In this document: positions 18,526-28,238 of the stretch, piece by piece
How positions within the stretch are numbered: position 1 is the stretch's first letter
Layout of the letters: each line of letters begins with the position of its first letter
Assembly: GCF_016405985.1 (NCBI RefSeq)
Contig: NZ_JAEFCF010000018.1
Span: 1-64,000 of the forward strand
Direction: 5' to 3'
Length of the DNA: 64,000 bases
Source of the DNA: Paracoccus sp. IB05
GTDB lineage: Bacteria; Pseudomonadota; Alphaproteobacteria; Rhodobacterales; Rhodobacteraceae
Notes under the pieces: model-generated
Database searches by the model: none
What the model was told of the DNA's origin: nothing
The model's input: the letters and a program-made list of their open reading frames with translations, nothing else
Translations under genes and position numbers: made by a program

Positions 18526-18828
18526 GTGTCAGATCTGACGAAACGGATCGAGACCATGCACCGGCGCGATGTCGCCGTGGCATGGGCCTTCGTTCTGGGC
18601 TTGTGGTTTGCGATCATCTTTGTCGCCATCGGCACCTGGTCGCTCGCGCCTTCGGGCACGACGCGCGCGGTGCTGCTGACCGGCGGCGCCGTTGTGCTCC
18701 TGTTCAACACCGCAGCAATTCTCGCCATGCTGCGCCATTACCGCGAAGACCGCGACTTCATGTATGGGCTGGATATCCAGTTCCTTGATGAAGCCCGCGA
18801 CGCGAAGCGGAGGCGGAAACATGGCTAA
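18526..18828 (+). CDS. Small membrane protein, first gene of APC transporter operon
   Basis: The 100-residue protein has two predicted membrane helices (about 19-40 and 50-70, AWAFVLGLWFAIIFVAIGTW and AVLLTGGAVVLLFNTAAILAML) and a basic C-terminus (RDAKRRRKHG). GTG at 18526 is chosen because GGGAGGG (18512-18518) stands just ahead; the upstream ATG has no such site. It overlaps the next gene by eight bases. No family was recognised. Position suggests an accessory component of the permease encoded two genes downstream. Confidence 0.7.
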   Translation: MSDLTKRIETMHRRDVAVAWAFVLGLWFAIIFVAIGTWSLAPSGTTRAVLLTGGAVVLLFNTAAILAMLRHYREDRDFMYGLDIQFLDEARDAKRRRKHG

Positions 18829-19198
18829 ATATACCGCCCCCGTGCAAAGCAAGATCGGCCAGATCATTGACGTGATCGTCCTTCTGATCATGGCCATCGG
18901 CGCGCTCTACATCCCGTTGTGGCTGGGCATGGCCGGCTCTTCAAAGGAACCCGTCGCCATCGAGAACCCGACCTGGGAGGCCCTTGGCCAGAACCCGGCC
19001 ATGGTCGGCCAATGGGAGAAGCTTGGCTTCAGCGACCCTGCTGCCGCCGCCGAGATGATCACCGCGCGCTTCGACTATTCCTTCTCGATCTCGTCGCTGA
19101 TCGTGATGATCGTGGTCATCGTGGGCTATTACGCAATTCTGCTGCGGTTTTCTGAAAAAGAATACTGCGATGTTATCGCTGAAAAATTCGGCGAGTAA
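18821..19198 (+). CDS. Small two-helix membrane protein of APC transporter operon
   Basis: This 125-residue protein has one hydrophobic helix near residues 16-37 (IIDVIVLLIMAIGALYIPLW) and another near 91-110 (ISSLIVMIVVIVGYYAILL), with a roughly 50-residue loop between them. No known family was identified. It overlaps the preceding gene by eight bases and is followed after nine bases by a 57-residue gene, so it belongs to a tightly packed operon. A role as an accessory subunit of the APC permease is inferred from this packing alone. Confidence 0.7.
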   Translation: MAKYTAPVQSKIGQIIDVIVLLIMAIGALYIPLWLGMAGSSKEPVAIENPTWEALGQNPAMVGQWEKLGFSDPAAAAEMITARFDYSFSISSLIVMIVVIVGYYAILLRFSEKEYCDVIAEKFGE

Positions 19199-19207
19199 GG
19201 GCAGCAC

Positions 19208-19381
19208 ATGGATCTCTGGAACTATCTTGAATATGCGGCCTGGGCCGCGTCGGCGCTGTTTGGCCTGTTCATCGTGATCGACTGGATCAAGACCGACAGC
19301 CAATACAGTGAAGAGTTTCTGACCTCGTCGCGCGAAGGCGAGCTGGAAGCGCTCACCGAAGAACAGCATCATCGGGGGTGA
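19208..19381 (+). CDS. 57-residue single-helix protein of APC transporter operon
   Basis: This very short gene starts at ATG 19208 and stops at 19379-19381, four bases before the permease start. The product begins MDLWNYLEYAAWAASALFGL, has one membrane helix (about 10-27) and ends in an acidic tail (SREGELEALTEEQHH). Its position between two coupled genes, codon usage like its neighbours and a sensible topology support it as real. It could be a small transporter subunit or regulator. Confidence 0.65.
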   Translation: MDLWNYLEYAAWAASALFGLFIVIDWIKTDSQYSEEFLTSSREGELEALTEEQHHRG

Positions 19382-19385
19382 GGGA

Positions 19386-20780
19386 ATGGCACAGGAACAA
19401 CAAACCGAACATGTCGGCCTTGCCCGCGTTCTTGGCCCCGCCCATGTCTGGGCGCTCGGGGTCGGCATCGTGCTGGTCGGCGAATATATGGGCTGGAACT
19501 TCGCGGTCGGAAAGGGCGGTGCCTATGCGGCGCTGATCGCCTGCTGGTTCGCGGGCATCCTCTACAGCTGCGTTGCGATGATCGATTCCGAGGTCACCTC
19601 GACGGTCGCGGCTGCGGGCGGCCAATATACCCAGGCCAAGCATATCGTCGGCCCGCTGATGGCCTTCAATGTGGGGCTTTATCTCGTCTTCGCCTATACG
19701 ATGCTTGAGGCGGCGAACGCGATCACGGTGGGCTTCCTCGTCGATACCGTGGCCACGATGTCAGGCCATTCCGGCGTGCTGGATCAGCGGCCGTTCATCA
19801 TTCTGGCGATCATGTTCCTCGCCTGGCTGAACTATCGCGGCGTGCTGGCAACGCTGACCTTCAACCTCGTCATCACCGCCATCGCCTTCTCGGCAGTGAT
19901 CATCCTGTTCCTCGCGACTTCGGGCATCTTTACCACCAGCCCGTTGCAACATGCGGAACTGATGAGCGGCCCCGCCTCCCTGCCCTATGGCTGGCTTGGC
20001 ATCCTGGCGGCGATGCATTTCGGGCTTTGGTATTACCTTGGGATCGAAGGCACCACCCAGGCCGCTGAAGAAGTGCGTTCACCGGCGCGGTCGCTGCCCT
20101 TCGGCACGCTTGCGGGGGTGATGACGCTGGCAATTGCGGCCACACTGACCTGGTATGTCTGCTCCGGCCTGATGCCCTGGGAATATCTTGGTCAGGCCGG
20201 GGTGCCGCTGTTTGACGCCGCGCGGCTGTCGGGATCGACCTTCCTGATGGTGCTGCTGGGGATCGGCACGCTCTTCGCGACGCTGGCCTCGGCCAATGGC
20301 TGTATCAATGACGCGAGCCGCGCCTGGTTCGCGATGGGGCGCGACCGCTATCTGCCCGGCTGGTTCGGGGCCGTGCATCCGCGCTATCGCACCCCGTATC
20401 GCGCGATCATCTTCCTGGTGCCGATCGCGCTGATCTTCGCCCTTGGTGCGCCGATCGATCAGGTGATCACCTTCTCGATCCTTTCAGGATTGCTCGGCTA
20501 TACTTTCATGCCGCTGAACATCATCCTGTTCCGCCGCAAATGGCCGCTCGATTCGATCAAGCGCGGCTATGAGCATCCGTTCCATCCGGTGCCGGCTTTC
20601 GTACTGCTTGCGCTGTGTGGCACCACCTTCTTCGCGGTGTTCCTCGGTTATGGCACCCAGCTTGTGGCGATGATTGCCTTCTATATCGTCGTCTCGCTGT
20701 GGTTCCACTTCTGGCGCTACCGCTTCGTCAACCGCGGCGCGCAGTTCACCATGCCCTGGCCGAAACCGCGTGGTTACTGA
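19386..20780 (+). CDS. APC-superfamily amino acid/amine permease
   Basis: The 464-residue protein has about twelve membrane helices and the layout of amino acid-polyamine-organocation permeases. The segment EGTTQAAEEVRSPARSLPFG (about 220-239) is typical of the family, where acidic residues in loop positions are conserved. The nearest group by eye is the ethanolamine permease-like branch, but the substrate cannot be fixed from sequence. It is preceded by three small membrane-protein genes and followed after one base by another gene, so five or six products are likely made together. Confidence 0.85.
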   Translation: MAQEQQTEHVGLARVLGPAHVWALGVGIVLVGEYMGWNFAVGKGGAYAALIACWFAGILYSCVAMIDSEVTSTVAAAGGQYTQAKHIVGPLMAFNVGLYLVFAYTMLEAANAITVGFLVDTVATMSGHSGVLDQRPFIILAIMFLAWLNYRGVLATLTFNLVITAIAFSAVIILFLATSGIFTTSPLQHAELMSGPASLPYGWLGILAAMHFGLWYYLGIEGTTQAAEEVRSPARSLPFGTLAGVMTLAIAATLTWYVCSGLMPWEYLGQAGVPLFDAARLSGSTFLMVLLGIGTLFATLASANGCINDASRAWFAMGRDRYLPGWFGAVHPRYRTPYRAIIFLVPIALIFALGAPIDQVITFSILSGLLGYTFMPLNIILFRRKWPLDSIKRGYEHPFHPVPAFVLLALCGTTFFAVFLGYGTQLVAMIAFYIVVSLWFHFWRYRFVNRGAQFTMPWPKPRGY

Positions 20781-20781
20781 A

Positions 20782-21471
20782 ATGGAAGCGGGCATTCTCG
20801 CCCTTATTCTCGGCGGGGGGCTGGTCATTCTGGCCCTCCGTCTTTCGCGCGCGACCCGCGCCCGCCGCACCGCGCGCGAAGGATATTTCGACCTGATCGC
20901 TCCGCATATGACCGGCCTCAGACGCGCGGTGATGCCCACGGGCTTTGCCCGCATTTCGGGCCAGATCGGCGGCCAGCTGACCGATCTGCAACTGATCCCC
21001 GACACGCTGACCTGGCGCAAACTGCCGGTGCTCTGGCTTCTGGTCACGCAGCCCGGCGCGCTGCCGGTCTCGCAGCGTATCGATCTCATGGTCCGCCCGC
21101 GCGGGGTCGAGCCTTTCTCGACCTTTGACACCCTGCCGCATCAGACCATCCTGCCGCAGGATTTCCCCTTTGACGCCAGCCTGCGCAGCGAGACCCCGCT
21201 TGCACCCGGCGAGGCCGCCCTTCTTCAGCGCCATCAGCATCTGCTGCAAGACCCCCGCATCAAAGAGCTGATCATCGCCCCCGAGGGCCTGCGCCTGACC
21301 TTTTTCGCCGATGAGGCCGAACGCGGCCGCTATCTGATTTTCCGCGAGGCCGAGATGGGCCGCGATGGGCTGGAGCCCGAAACCCTCGCACCCCTTCTGG
21401 AGGCGCTGGCCGATCTGCGCGCCGATATCCTCGCCGGGGTCCCTGACAAAGTCGCAAGGAAGTCCGCATGA
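20782..21471 (+). CDS. Membrane-anchored protein of unknown function
   Basis: The 229-residue protein starts with one hydrophobic helix (MEAGILALILGGGLVILALR) followed by a soluble domain of roughly 200 residues without a recognised motif. ATG 20782 lies one base after the permease stop, so coupling is likely. The last four bases overlap the next gene. It could be an inner-membrane protein with a cytoplasmic domain that works with the transporter, but this is positional inference. Confidence 0.65.
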   Translation: MEAGILALILGGGLVILALRLSRATRARRTAREGYFDLIAPHMTGLRRAVMPTGFARISGQIGGQLTDLQLIPDTLTWRKLPVLWLLVTQPGALPVSQRIDLMVRPRGVEPFSTFDTLPHQTILPQDFPFDASLRSETPLAPGEAALLQRHQHLLQDPRIKELIIAPEGLRLTFFADEAERGRYLIFREAEMGRDGLEPETLAPLLEALADLRADILAGVPDKVARKSA

Positions 21472-21743
21472 AAACGCCCCCGAACCCCTATCTCGTGCTG
21501 GGGTCTGCCATTGTGCTTCCGGGCTCCGGCCAGGTCTGGAACGGCGAGCCGCTGCGCGGGCTTATATTCCTGTTCTTCATCTTCCTGCTGGGCGGTTTCA
21601 CCCTGATCACCGCCGGGCCGGAAATCTCTTTTGTCGGCCGCTATGCCGGCGGGTTCTTCGTCTGGGCCATGGCGATCTTCGACGCCTATAAGCGCGCCCG
21701 CATCCGCACCGAGATCTCCGCCCATAAGGGGCGCGCCACCTGA
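21468..21743 (+). CDS. Small membrane protein, last gene of APC transporter operon
   Basis: The 91-residue protein has two hydrophobic stretches (about 28-48 and 57-70) after a Pro/Gly-rich start (NPYLVLGSAIVLPGSGQVWNG). That start resembles the TM2-type GSGQ motif seen in small membrane proteins with a PGxGQ turn. It overlaps the preceding gene by four bases (ATGA) and appears to close the operon begun at 18526. Function unknown. Confidence 0.65.
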   Translation: MKTPPNPYLVLGSAIVLPGSGQVWNGEPLRGLIFLFFIFLLGGFTLITAGPEISFVGRYAGGFFVWAMAIFDAYKRARIRTEISAHKGRAT

Positions 21744-21791
21744 GCCCCCTTCGCCCCGCAGCCGTTCCGCGCTATAGAAAGCGCAGGTGTT

Positions 21792-22898
21792 ATGGGGGTG
21801 AGGATGGATCTCTGTCTCAATATGATCGTGCGCGACGAGGCGCCGATCATTGCGGAAACGCTGGCAAATATCCTCGACCATATCGAAATCTCGACCTGGG
21901 TGATCCATGATACCGGCTCGCGCGATGCGACGCCGCAGATCATCCGCGATTTCTTCGAGACGCGCGGTATTCCCGGGCTGCTGGCCTTCCGCGACTGGGA
22001 GAATTTCGGCGCCAACAGGCAATATGCGCTGAAAGATGCCGAGGGCCGCGCCGAATTCGCGCTGATTTTCGACGCCGATGACGGGTTTGAAGGCACGCTG
22101 CCCGGGATGCCGCAGGATTGTGACTCGCTGACGCTGAACATGAAGCGCGGGGCCATCACCTATCCGACCAAGCTGATCTTGCGCAATGATGGCCGTTACC
22201 GCTGGCGCGGCGTGGTGCATGAGGGGCTGTATTTCCAGGGCGCGCCTGACCCTGCGCCCATCAGCGGGCCGGAAAAGGTCGTGCATCTGCCCGGCGATTA
22301 CGCGGTGATCAGCCGGTCAGCCGGGGCGCGCTCGCGCGATCCGGTCACCTTCCTGCGCGATGCCGCGATGCTGGCGAAAGCGGTGGCGACACTGCCTGAC
22401 GCCGACCGCGACCTGCTGCCACGCTACACGTTTTATTGCGCCAATTCCTGGCGCGATGCCGGCGCCTCGCATGAGGCGATCCACTGGTATCGCCGCCGCA
22501 TCGACCTCGGCGGCTGGAAGGATGAGCTTTACCTGTCCTGGATGGGGCTCGGGATCGAACTGCGCAAGACGGGCGACACAGAAGGCGCGATCCAGGCCTT
22601 TATGAAGGGGCATGAGGTCTGCTCCGACCGCGCCGAATGCCTGTTCCATCTGGTGCAGCTGCTCCGGGCCGAGGGGCGCCCGGAGATGGCGCTGATCCTC
22701 GCGCGCGAAGGGCTGAAGATCCCGCTGCCGGCACGGACCCGGCTGTTTCTCTGGTTCGACATCTACGCCTTCTGGATGGATTTCGAATATCTCATGTGCC
22801 TCAGGGCGCTGAACCGGCTGGCCGAGGGCGAAGAGGCGCTGGCGCGGATGCGGGCCGCCCATGCGCCGGCGCATCTCTTCGCGCTGATCACCGGTTGA
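21792..22898 (+). CDS. Glycosyltransferase family 2 protein with TPR-like C-terminus
   Basis: The 368-residue protein has an N-terminal GT-A domain. Family signatures are LCLNMIVRDE at the start, the DTGSRDAT nucleotide-binding loop near 44 and the metal-binding DADD near 94 in place of DxD. Residues about 210-340 form helical repeats (WYRRRIDLGG, AIQAFMKGHE, ALILAREGLK) like tetratricopeptide repeats, a common pairing in this family. Acceptor and sugar are unknown. The start may be ATG 21792 or ATG 21804; both have weak purine-rich leaders. Confidence 0.8.
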   Translation: MGVRMDLCLNMIVRDEAPIIAETLANILDHIEISTWVIHDTGSRDATPQIIRDFFETRGIPGLLAFRDWENFGANRQYALKDAEGRAEFALIFDADDGFEGTLPGMPQDCDSLTLNMKRGAITYPTKLILRNDGRYRWRGVVHEGLYFQGAPDPAPISGPEKVVHLPGDYAVISRSAGARSRDPVTFLRDAAMLAKAVATLPDADRDLLPRYTFYCANSWRDAGASHEAIHWYRRRIDLGGWKDELYLSWMGLGIELRKTGDTEGAIQAFMKGHEVCSDRAECLFHLVQLLRAEGRPEMALILAREGLKIPLPARTRLFLWFDIYAFWMDFEYLMCLRALNRLAEGEEALARMRAAHAPAHLFALITG

Positions 22899-24046
22899 CC
22901 GGGCGCAGGCCCGGCCCACCTTGCCAGGCGCCGGCAAACTGGCGATCATGAGGATCTCATGCGCGATTGCAGGCCGCGGATGGCAGGCGATTTCTGCGCT
23001 GTAACGGTCCGGCCTATCGCCGCGCAGGATCGAGAAGGGAGATCGCGCCCGCGCAGATCTCGCCGGGGGAAACCGCGCGATCTGAAGCCACAGGCCTGCA
23101 CCGCGCTTTCCAGCCGCAGACCTATCGCGGGCAGGAAATGCCGGTGAGAGTGTTTGAAAACGGCATCGCCGCGAAGGCCGGTGCCTGTGATCCCACCGAC
23201 CGGGCGCTTTCGCTGCCGGAGCAGCACAGCCATTTTCTGGCGATCTGTTCAAATGAATTGCAGGACAAGATCCTGATGCGGCCGCCGCCAGCCTGGTGCC
23301 CTGTCACTGCGCCGAAGAGGCCGAAGGCAGCATCCCCCTCTCGGACGCGTTCGGCCGGGCGGGCGGATCGGATCATGCCGGCAGGGCGATCCCCAGCTTC
23401 CTGCGGGACACGCCCGAGCGCCAGCTCTGGTCCTGCCCCGTGCTGCCGCGCCAGGGTGACAGGGTCCGCAGCACCTGGGTCACCAAGGGCATGCGCGGAT
23501 CAGGGTCGAAAACCATCATGGTGAGTCACCCGTCACACCTGTACCACAAAGACGTCAATGCGCTGGTGACCGGCTTGGCCTCCTGGCCGGTGACACACTC
23601 GAATCCCAATACCGGCACCACGCTGGGCCTGTTGTTTTTAGCGACAGCGCCGACCAGGAATTTCCAGCTCCGGGGCATGATCTGCCGCGATATCAGGGCC
23701 GATGGCGGGTGCAAACAGGGTCCTTTCGCCTGGATTCGCATGATGAAAATGCTCTGAACCGGCATCCGGACGGAGAGGGTCCGGGCACGATCTGACAGAG
23801 CACCCGGCCCGCCCCGCGCGCCGTTCGGTTCCGGCTCCGCAGCTGTAGGAAAGGAGCCGTCATCGCCTGGAAGATCCCCTCTCCTGCGCGATCACCAGTT
23901 CGATCCTTACGCCGGCCGTGCCCCGCGGCATCTGCCGGTATCGCGTGGCCAGTTCGCCGCCTCGGACATAGGCGCCCGTCCCGGATGGAGTTTCTGCAAA
24001 ACCCCGGCTGCGTGCTGAACGGCGAGGGCTGTCCGCTGCCGTAACA
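22899..24046. other. 1.15-kb stretch without an intact gene
   Basis: The reading frames here are short and change every 100-200 bases. Fragments such as HSHFLAICSNELQDKI (plus strand, near 23230) and FLQNPGCVLNGEGCPLP (ending near 24043) look protein-like but belong to no family I can name. The pattern fits decayed coding sequence rather than a designed regulatory region. No tRNA, insertion-sequence end or promoter was seen. Confidence 0.5.
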
Positions 24047-24076
24047 GGCGCGCGGCGGGGGGAACCGCCGCGCGCC
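24047..24076 (-). terminator. Strong hairpin directly after katG
   Basis: GGCGCGCGGCGG (24047-24058) is perfectly complementary to CCGCCGCGCGCC (24065-24076), a 12-bp all-GC stem with loop GGGGAA. It starts five bases after the katG stop on the minus strand. There is no T-run, so it may stabilise or terminate the message in a Rho-assisted way. Confidence 0.6.
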
Positions 24077-24081
24077 GCAGA

Positions 24082-26382
<2,301 letters not shown>

Positions 26383-26430
26383 CTAGCCAGCGGTGGACTT
26401 CAGGGGAACTTGAATATTCTGATGATCTGT

Positions 26431-26445
26431 ATAAGGCTTTCTTAT
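26431..26445 (+). promoter_or_regulatory. LysR-type dyad overlapping the oxyR start
   Basis: ATAAG-GCTTT-CTTAT is a perfect 5-bp-arm palindrome containing T-N11-A (T26432, A26444), the LysR-family site pattern. It covers the likely -10 (TATAAG, 26430-26435) and the first base pairs of the oxyR start codon (26444), so bound OxyR could repress its own gene and face katG. Confidence 0.5.
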
Positions 26446-27382
26446 GCGCAATCTGACCCTGAAACAAATTCGCTACTTCGACGCCCTCGCGCGTTTCGGC
26501 ACTTTCAGCGCGGCGGCAGAGGCCTGCGCGGTGACACAGCCGGCTTTATCCATGCAGATCAAGGAGATGGAGGAAGGCGCCGGCACCCCTTTGCTGGAGC
26601 GTGGCCCGCGCGGCGTGCGGCTGACCGCCTTTGGCGAAATGGTGCATCAGCGGGCAAAGGCGATGCTCGCGATCCTCGAAGACCTCGACACCCTGGCGCG
26701 CTCGGCCAGCGACGAGCCGGCGGGCAAGCTGCGGCTTGGCGTGATCCCGACCATCGCGCCCTATCTGCTGCCCTCGGTGATCACCCGGCTTGCCGCGCGC
26801 TTTCCCGGCCTGAGCCCGATCCTGCGCGAAAGCATGACCTCTCGCCTTATCGAAGAGCTGCAGGACGGGCGCATCGACGCGGCAATCCTGGCGCTGCCGG
26901 TCTCTGAACCCGCACTGACCGAAGTCTCGCTCTTCACCGAGCGCTTCGTGCTGATCCGCCCCGCCGAGGACGCGGACAAGCCGGTGCCGCACCGCGACAA
27001 GCTGCGTGAGATGCGGCTTTTGCTGCTGGAAGAAGGGCATTGCTTCCGCAGCCAGGCGCTGTCTTTTTGCGATATGCCCTCGACCCAGCCGCGCGAAATG
27101 CTCGATGGCAGCTCGCTTTCGACGCTGGTGCAGATGGTTGGCGTCGGCGTTGGCGTGACGCTGATCCCCGAGATGGCGGTGCCGATCGAGACCCGTTCGG
27201 CGGCGGTGGCGGTGGCGCGGTTTCGTGACCCGCAGCCCCTGCGCTCGATCGGCATGGTCTGGCGCAAATCCAGCGCGATGGAGGCCCGGCTGATGCAGAT
27301 CGCCGAGACCGTCCGCGACTGCGGATTGCGGCTCAGACAGGCCAGCGGACTGACCGCTTTGCCGGGCTGGCACAAAGGCTGA
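26444..27382 (+). CDS. oxyR: LysR-family peroxide regulator OxyR
   Basis: The 312-residue protein has an N-terminal winged helix-turn-helix (FGTFSAAAEACAVTQPALSM, about 18-37) and a substrate-binding-like domain. The redox pair is Cys200 and Cys209 in GHCFRSQALSFC, equivalent to Cys199 and Cys208 of E. coli OxyR, which form a disulfide when oxidised by peroxide. Divergence from katG fits this role. The distance from a probable -10 to the ATG is under ten bases, so the message may be nearly leaderless. Confidence 0.94.
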   Translation: MRNLTLKQIRYFDALARFGTFSAAAEACAVTQPALSMQIKEMEEGAGTPLLERGPRGVRLTAFGEMVHQRAKAMLAILEDLDTLARSASDEPAGKLRLGVIPTIAPYLLPSVITRLAARFPGLSPILRESMTSRLIEELQDGRIDAAILALPVSEPALTEVSLFTERFVLIRPAEDADKPVPHRDKLREMRLLLLEEGHCFRSQALSFCDMPSTQPREMLDGSSLSTLVQMVGVGVGVTLIPEMAVPIETRSAAVAVARFRDPQPLRSIGMVWRKSSAMEARLMQIAETVRDCGLRLRQASGLTALPGWHKG

Positions 27383-27619
27383 AACCGGCACCTGAAGGGC
27401 GGTCTCCGACACCGATATTTTCAGCCTATGCGGAAGTTCTTGATGAAAGGCACATCCCTATTGTAGCTTTGGCAGGCAGTGGCGGCGGTGGTGATGGCAA
27501 TGCCTCACCCCTTCCTGCCAGGTATCGCAAAGACAGGATCCGAAAGCCCGCGGGGAGGCTGGCTCAGGATAACATCTTGTCTTTACTGTTAAAGATCACT
27601 GGACATTGGGAGGATGACC

Positions 27620-28114
27620 ATGGTCGACATCATTTCAAAACGTGATGGCCCGCGCCGCGAGGATGAGCGGGCGCGTCGCATGATCCAGGCGAATCAGGGG
27701 GCCATAACCCAGATCGCCGACCACCTGACCCAGGGCAGCTACAGCGCAAACAAGCGCGCGAAGGCGGCGGGCGCAAAGGCCCCGCCCGCGCCCGAAGGCA
27801 AGCTGATCTATGACGGCGCGGCCGGTGCGCAGATCAGTTCTGACACGGGTGAAATCCGGGTCAGGGTCAGCGTCAATAACCGCGTTGTCGCCTATGACAG
27901 CGGGTCCGGGCGCCAGGTCTTTCACCTCGGCGAGATCCGCCGCCAGGAAGCGACACGCTATTTTGCCATCGCCTCGCGGGAGAATGGTTTCTTCTCGCCC
28001 TTGCCCGATGAAGTGACCGAAAAGATCGGCGAGCTGGATGGTCAGATCATCGACCAGGCCTGCCCCGAAAGCCTGCTGGCCGCTGAAATCTCGGAACGCC
28101 TCGGTTTCAGCTGA
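27620..28114 (+). CDS. Uncharacterised protein between oxyR and the mim activator
   Basis: The 164-residue soluble protein has a basic, disordered-looking N-terminal third (KRDGPRREDERARR and a Lys/Ala-rich linker) and a compact C-terminal part. GGGAGG at 27608-27613 gives ATG 27620 a six-base spacing, whereas ATG 27614 would have none, so 27620 is preferred. No family was recognised. It has its own upstream gap of about 230 bases and is followed by a hairpin, so it may be monocistronic. A role with the mim cluster is possible but unsupported. Confidence 0.6.
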   Translation: MVDIISKRDGPRREDERARRMIQANQGAITQIADHLTQGSYSANKRAKAAGAKAPPAPEGKLIYDGAAGAQISSDTGEIRVRVSVNNRVVAYDSGSGRQVFHLGEIRRQEATRYFAIASRENGFFSPLPDEVTEKIGELDGQIIDQACPESLLAAEISERLGFS

Positions 28115-28127
28115 CCCATTTGAATTT

Positions 28128-28153
28128 CCGGCACCAGCCTCCTGGGGTGCCGG
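28128..28153 (+). terminator. Hairpin after the uncharacterised gene
   Basis: CCGGCACC (28128-28135) pairs perfectly with GGTGCCGG (28146-28153) across a ten-base loop. It lies 13 bases after a stop codon and before the next regulator gene. No T-run follows, so termination is uncertain. Confidence 0.45.
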
Positions 28154-28238
28154 CCCTCCCGCATTTGCCTGACCACCTGCATCTTCGGATGCAACAGCAA
28201 GGGCGAGACGAACGCCCCAGCCCATTGGGAGGACTCGC

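Noticed and set aside
22899-22914. CCGGGC-GCAG-GCCCGG hairpin after the glycosyltransferase
   Set aside because: Six-bp stem without T-run; such palindromes are common in this GC content.
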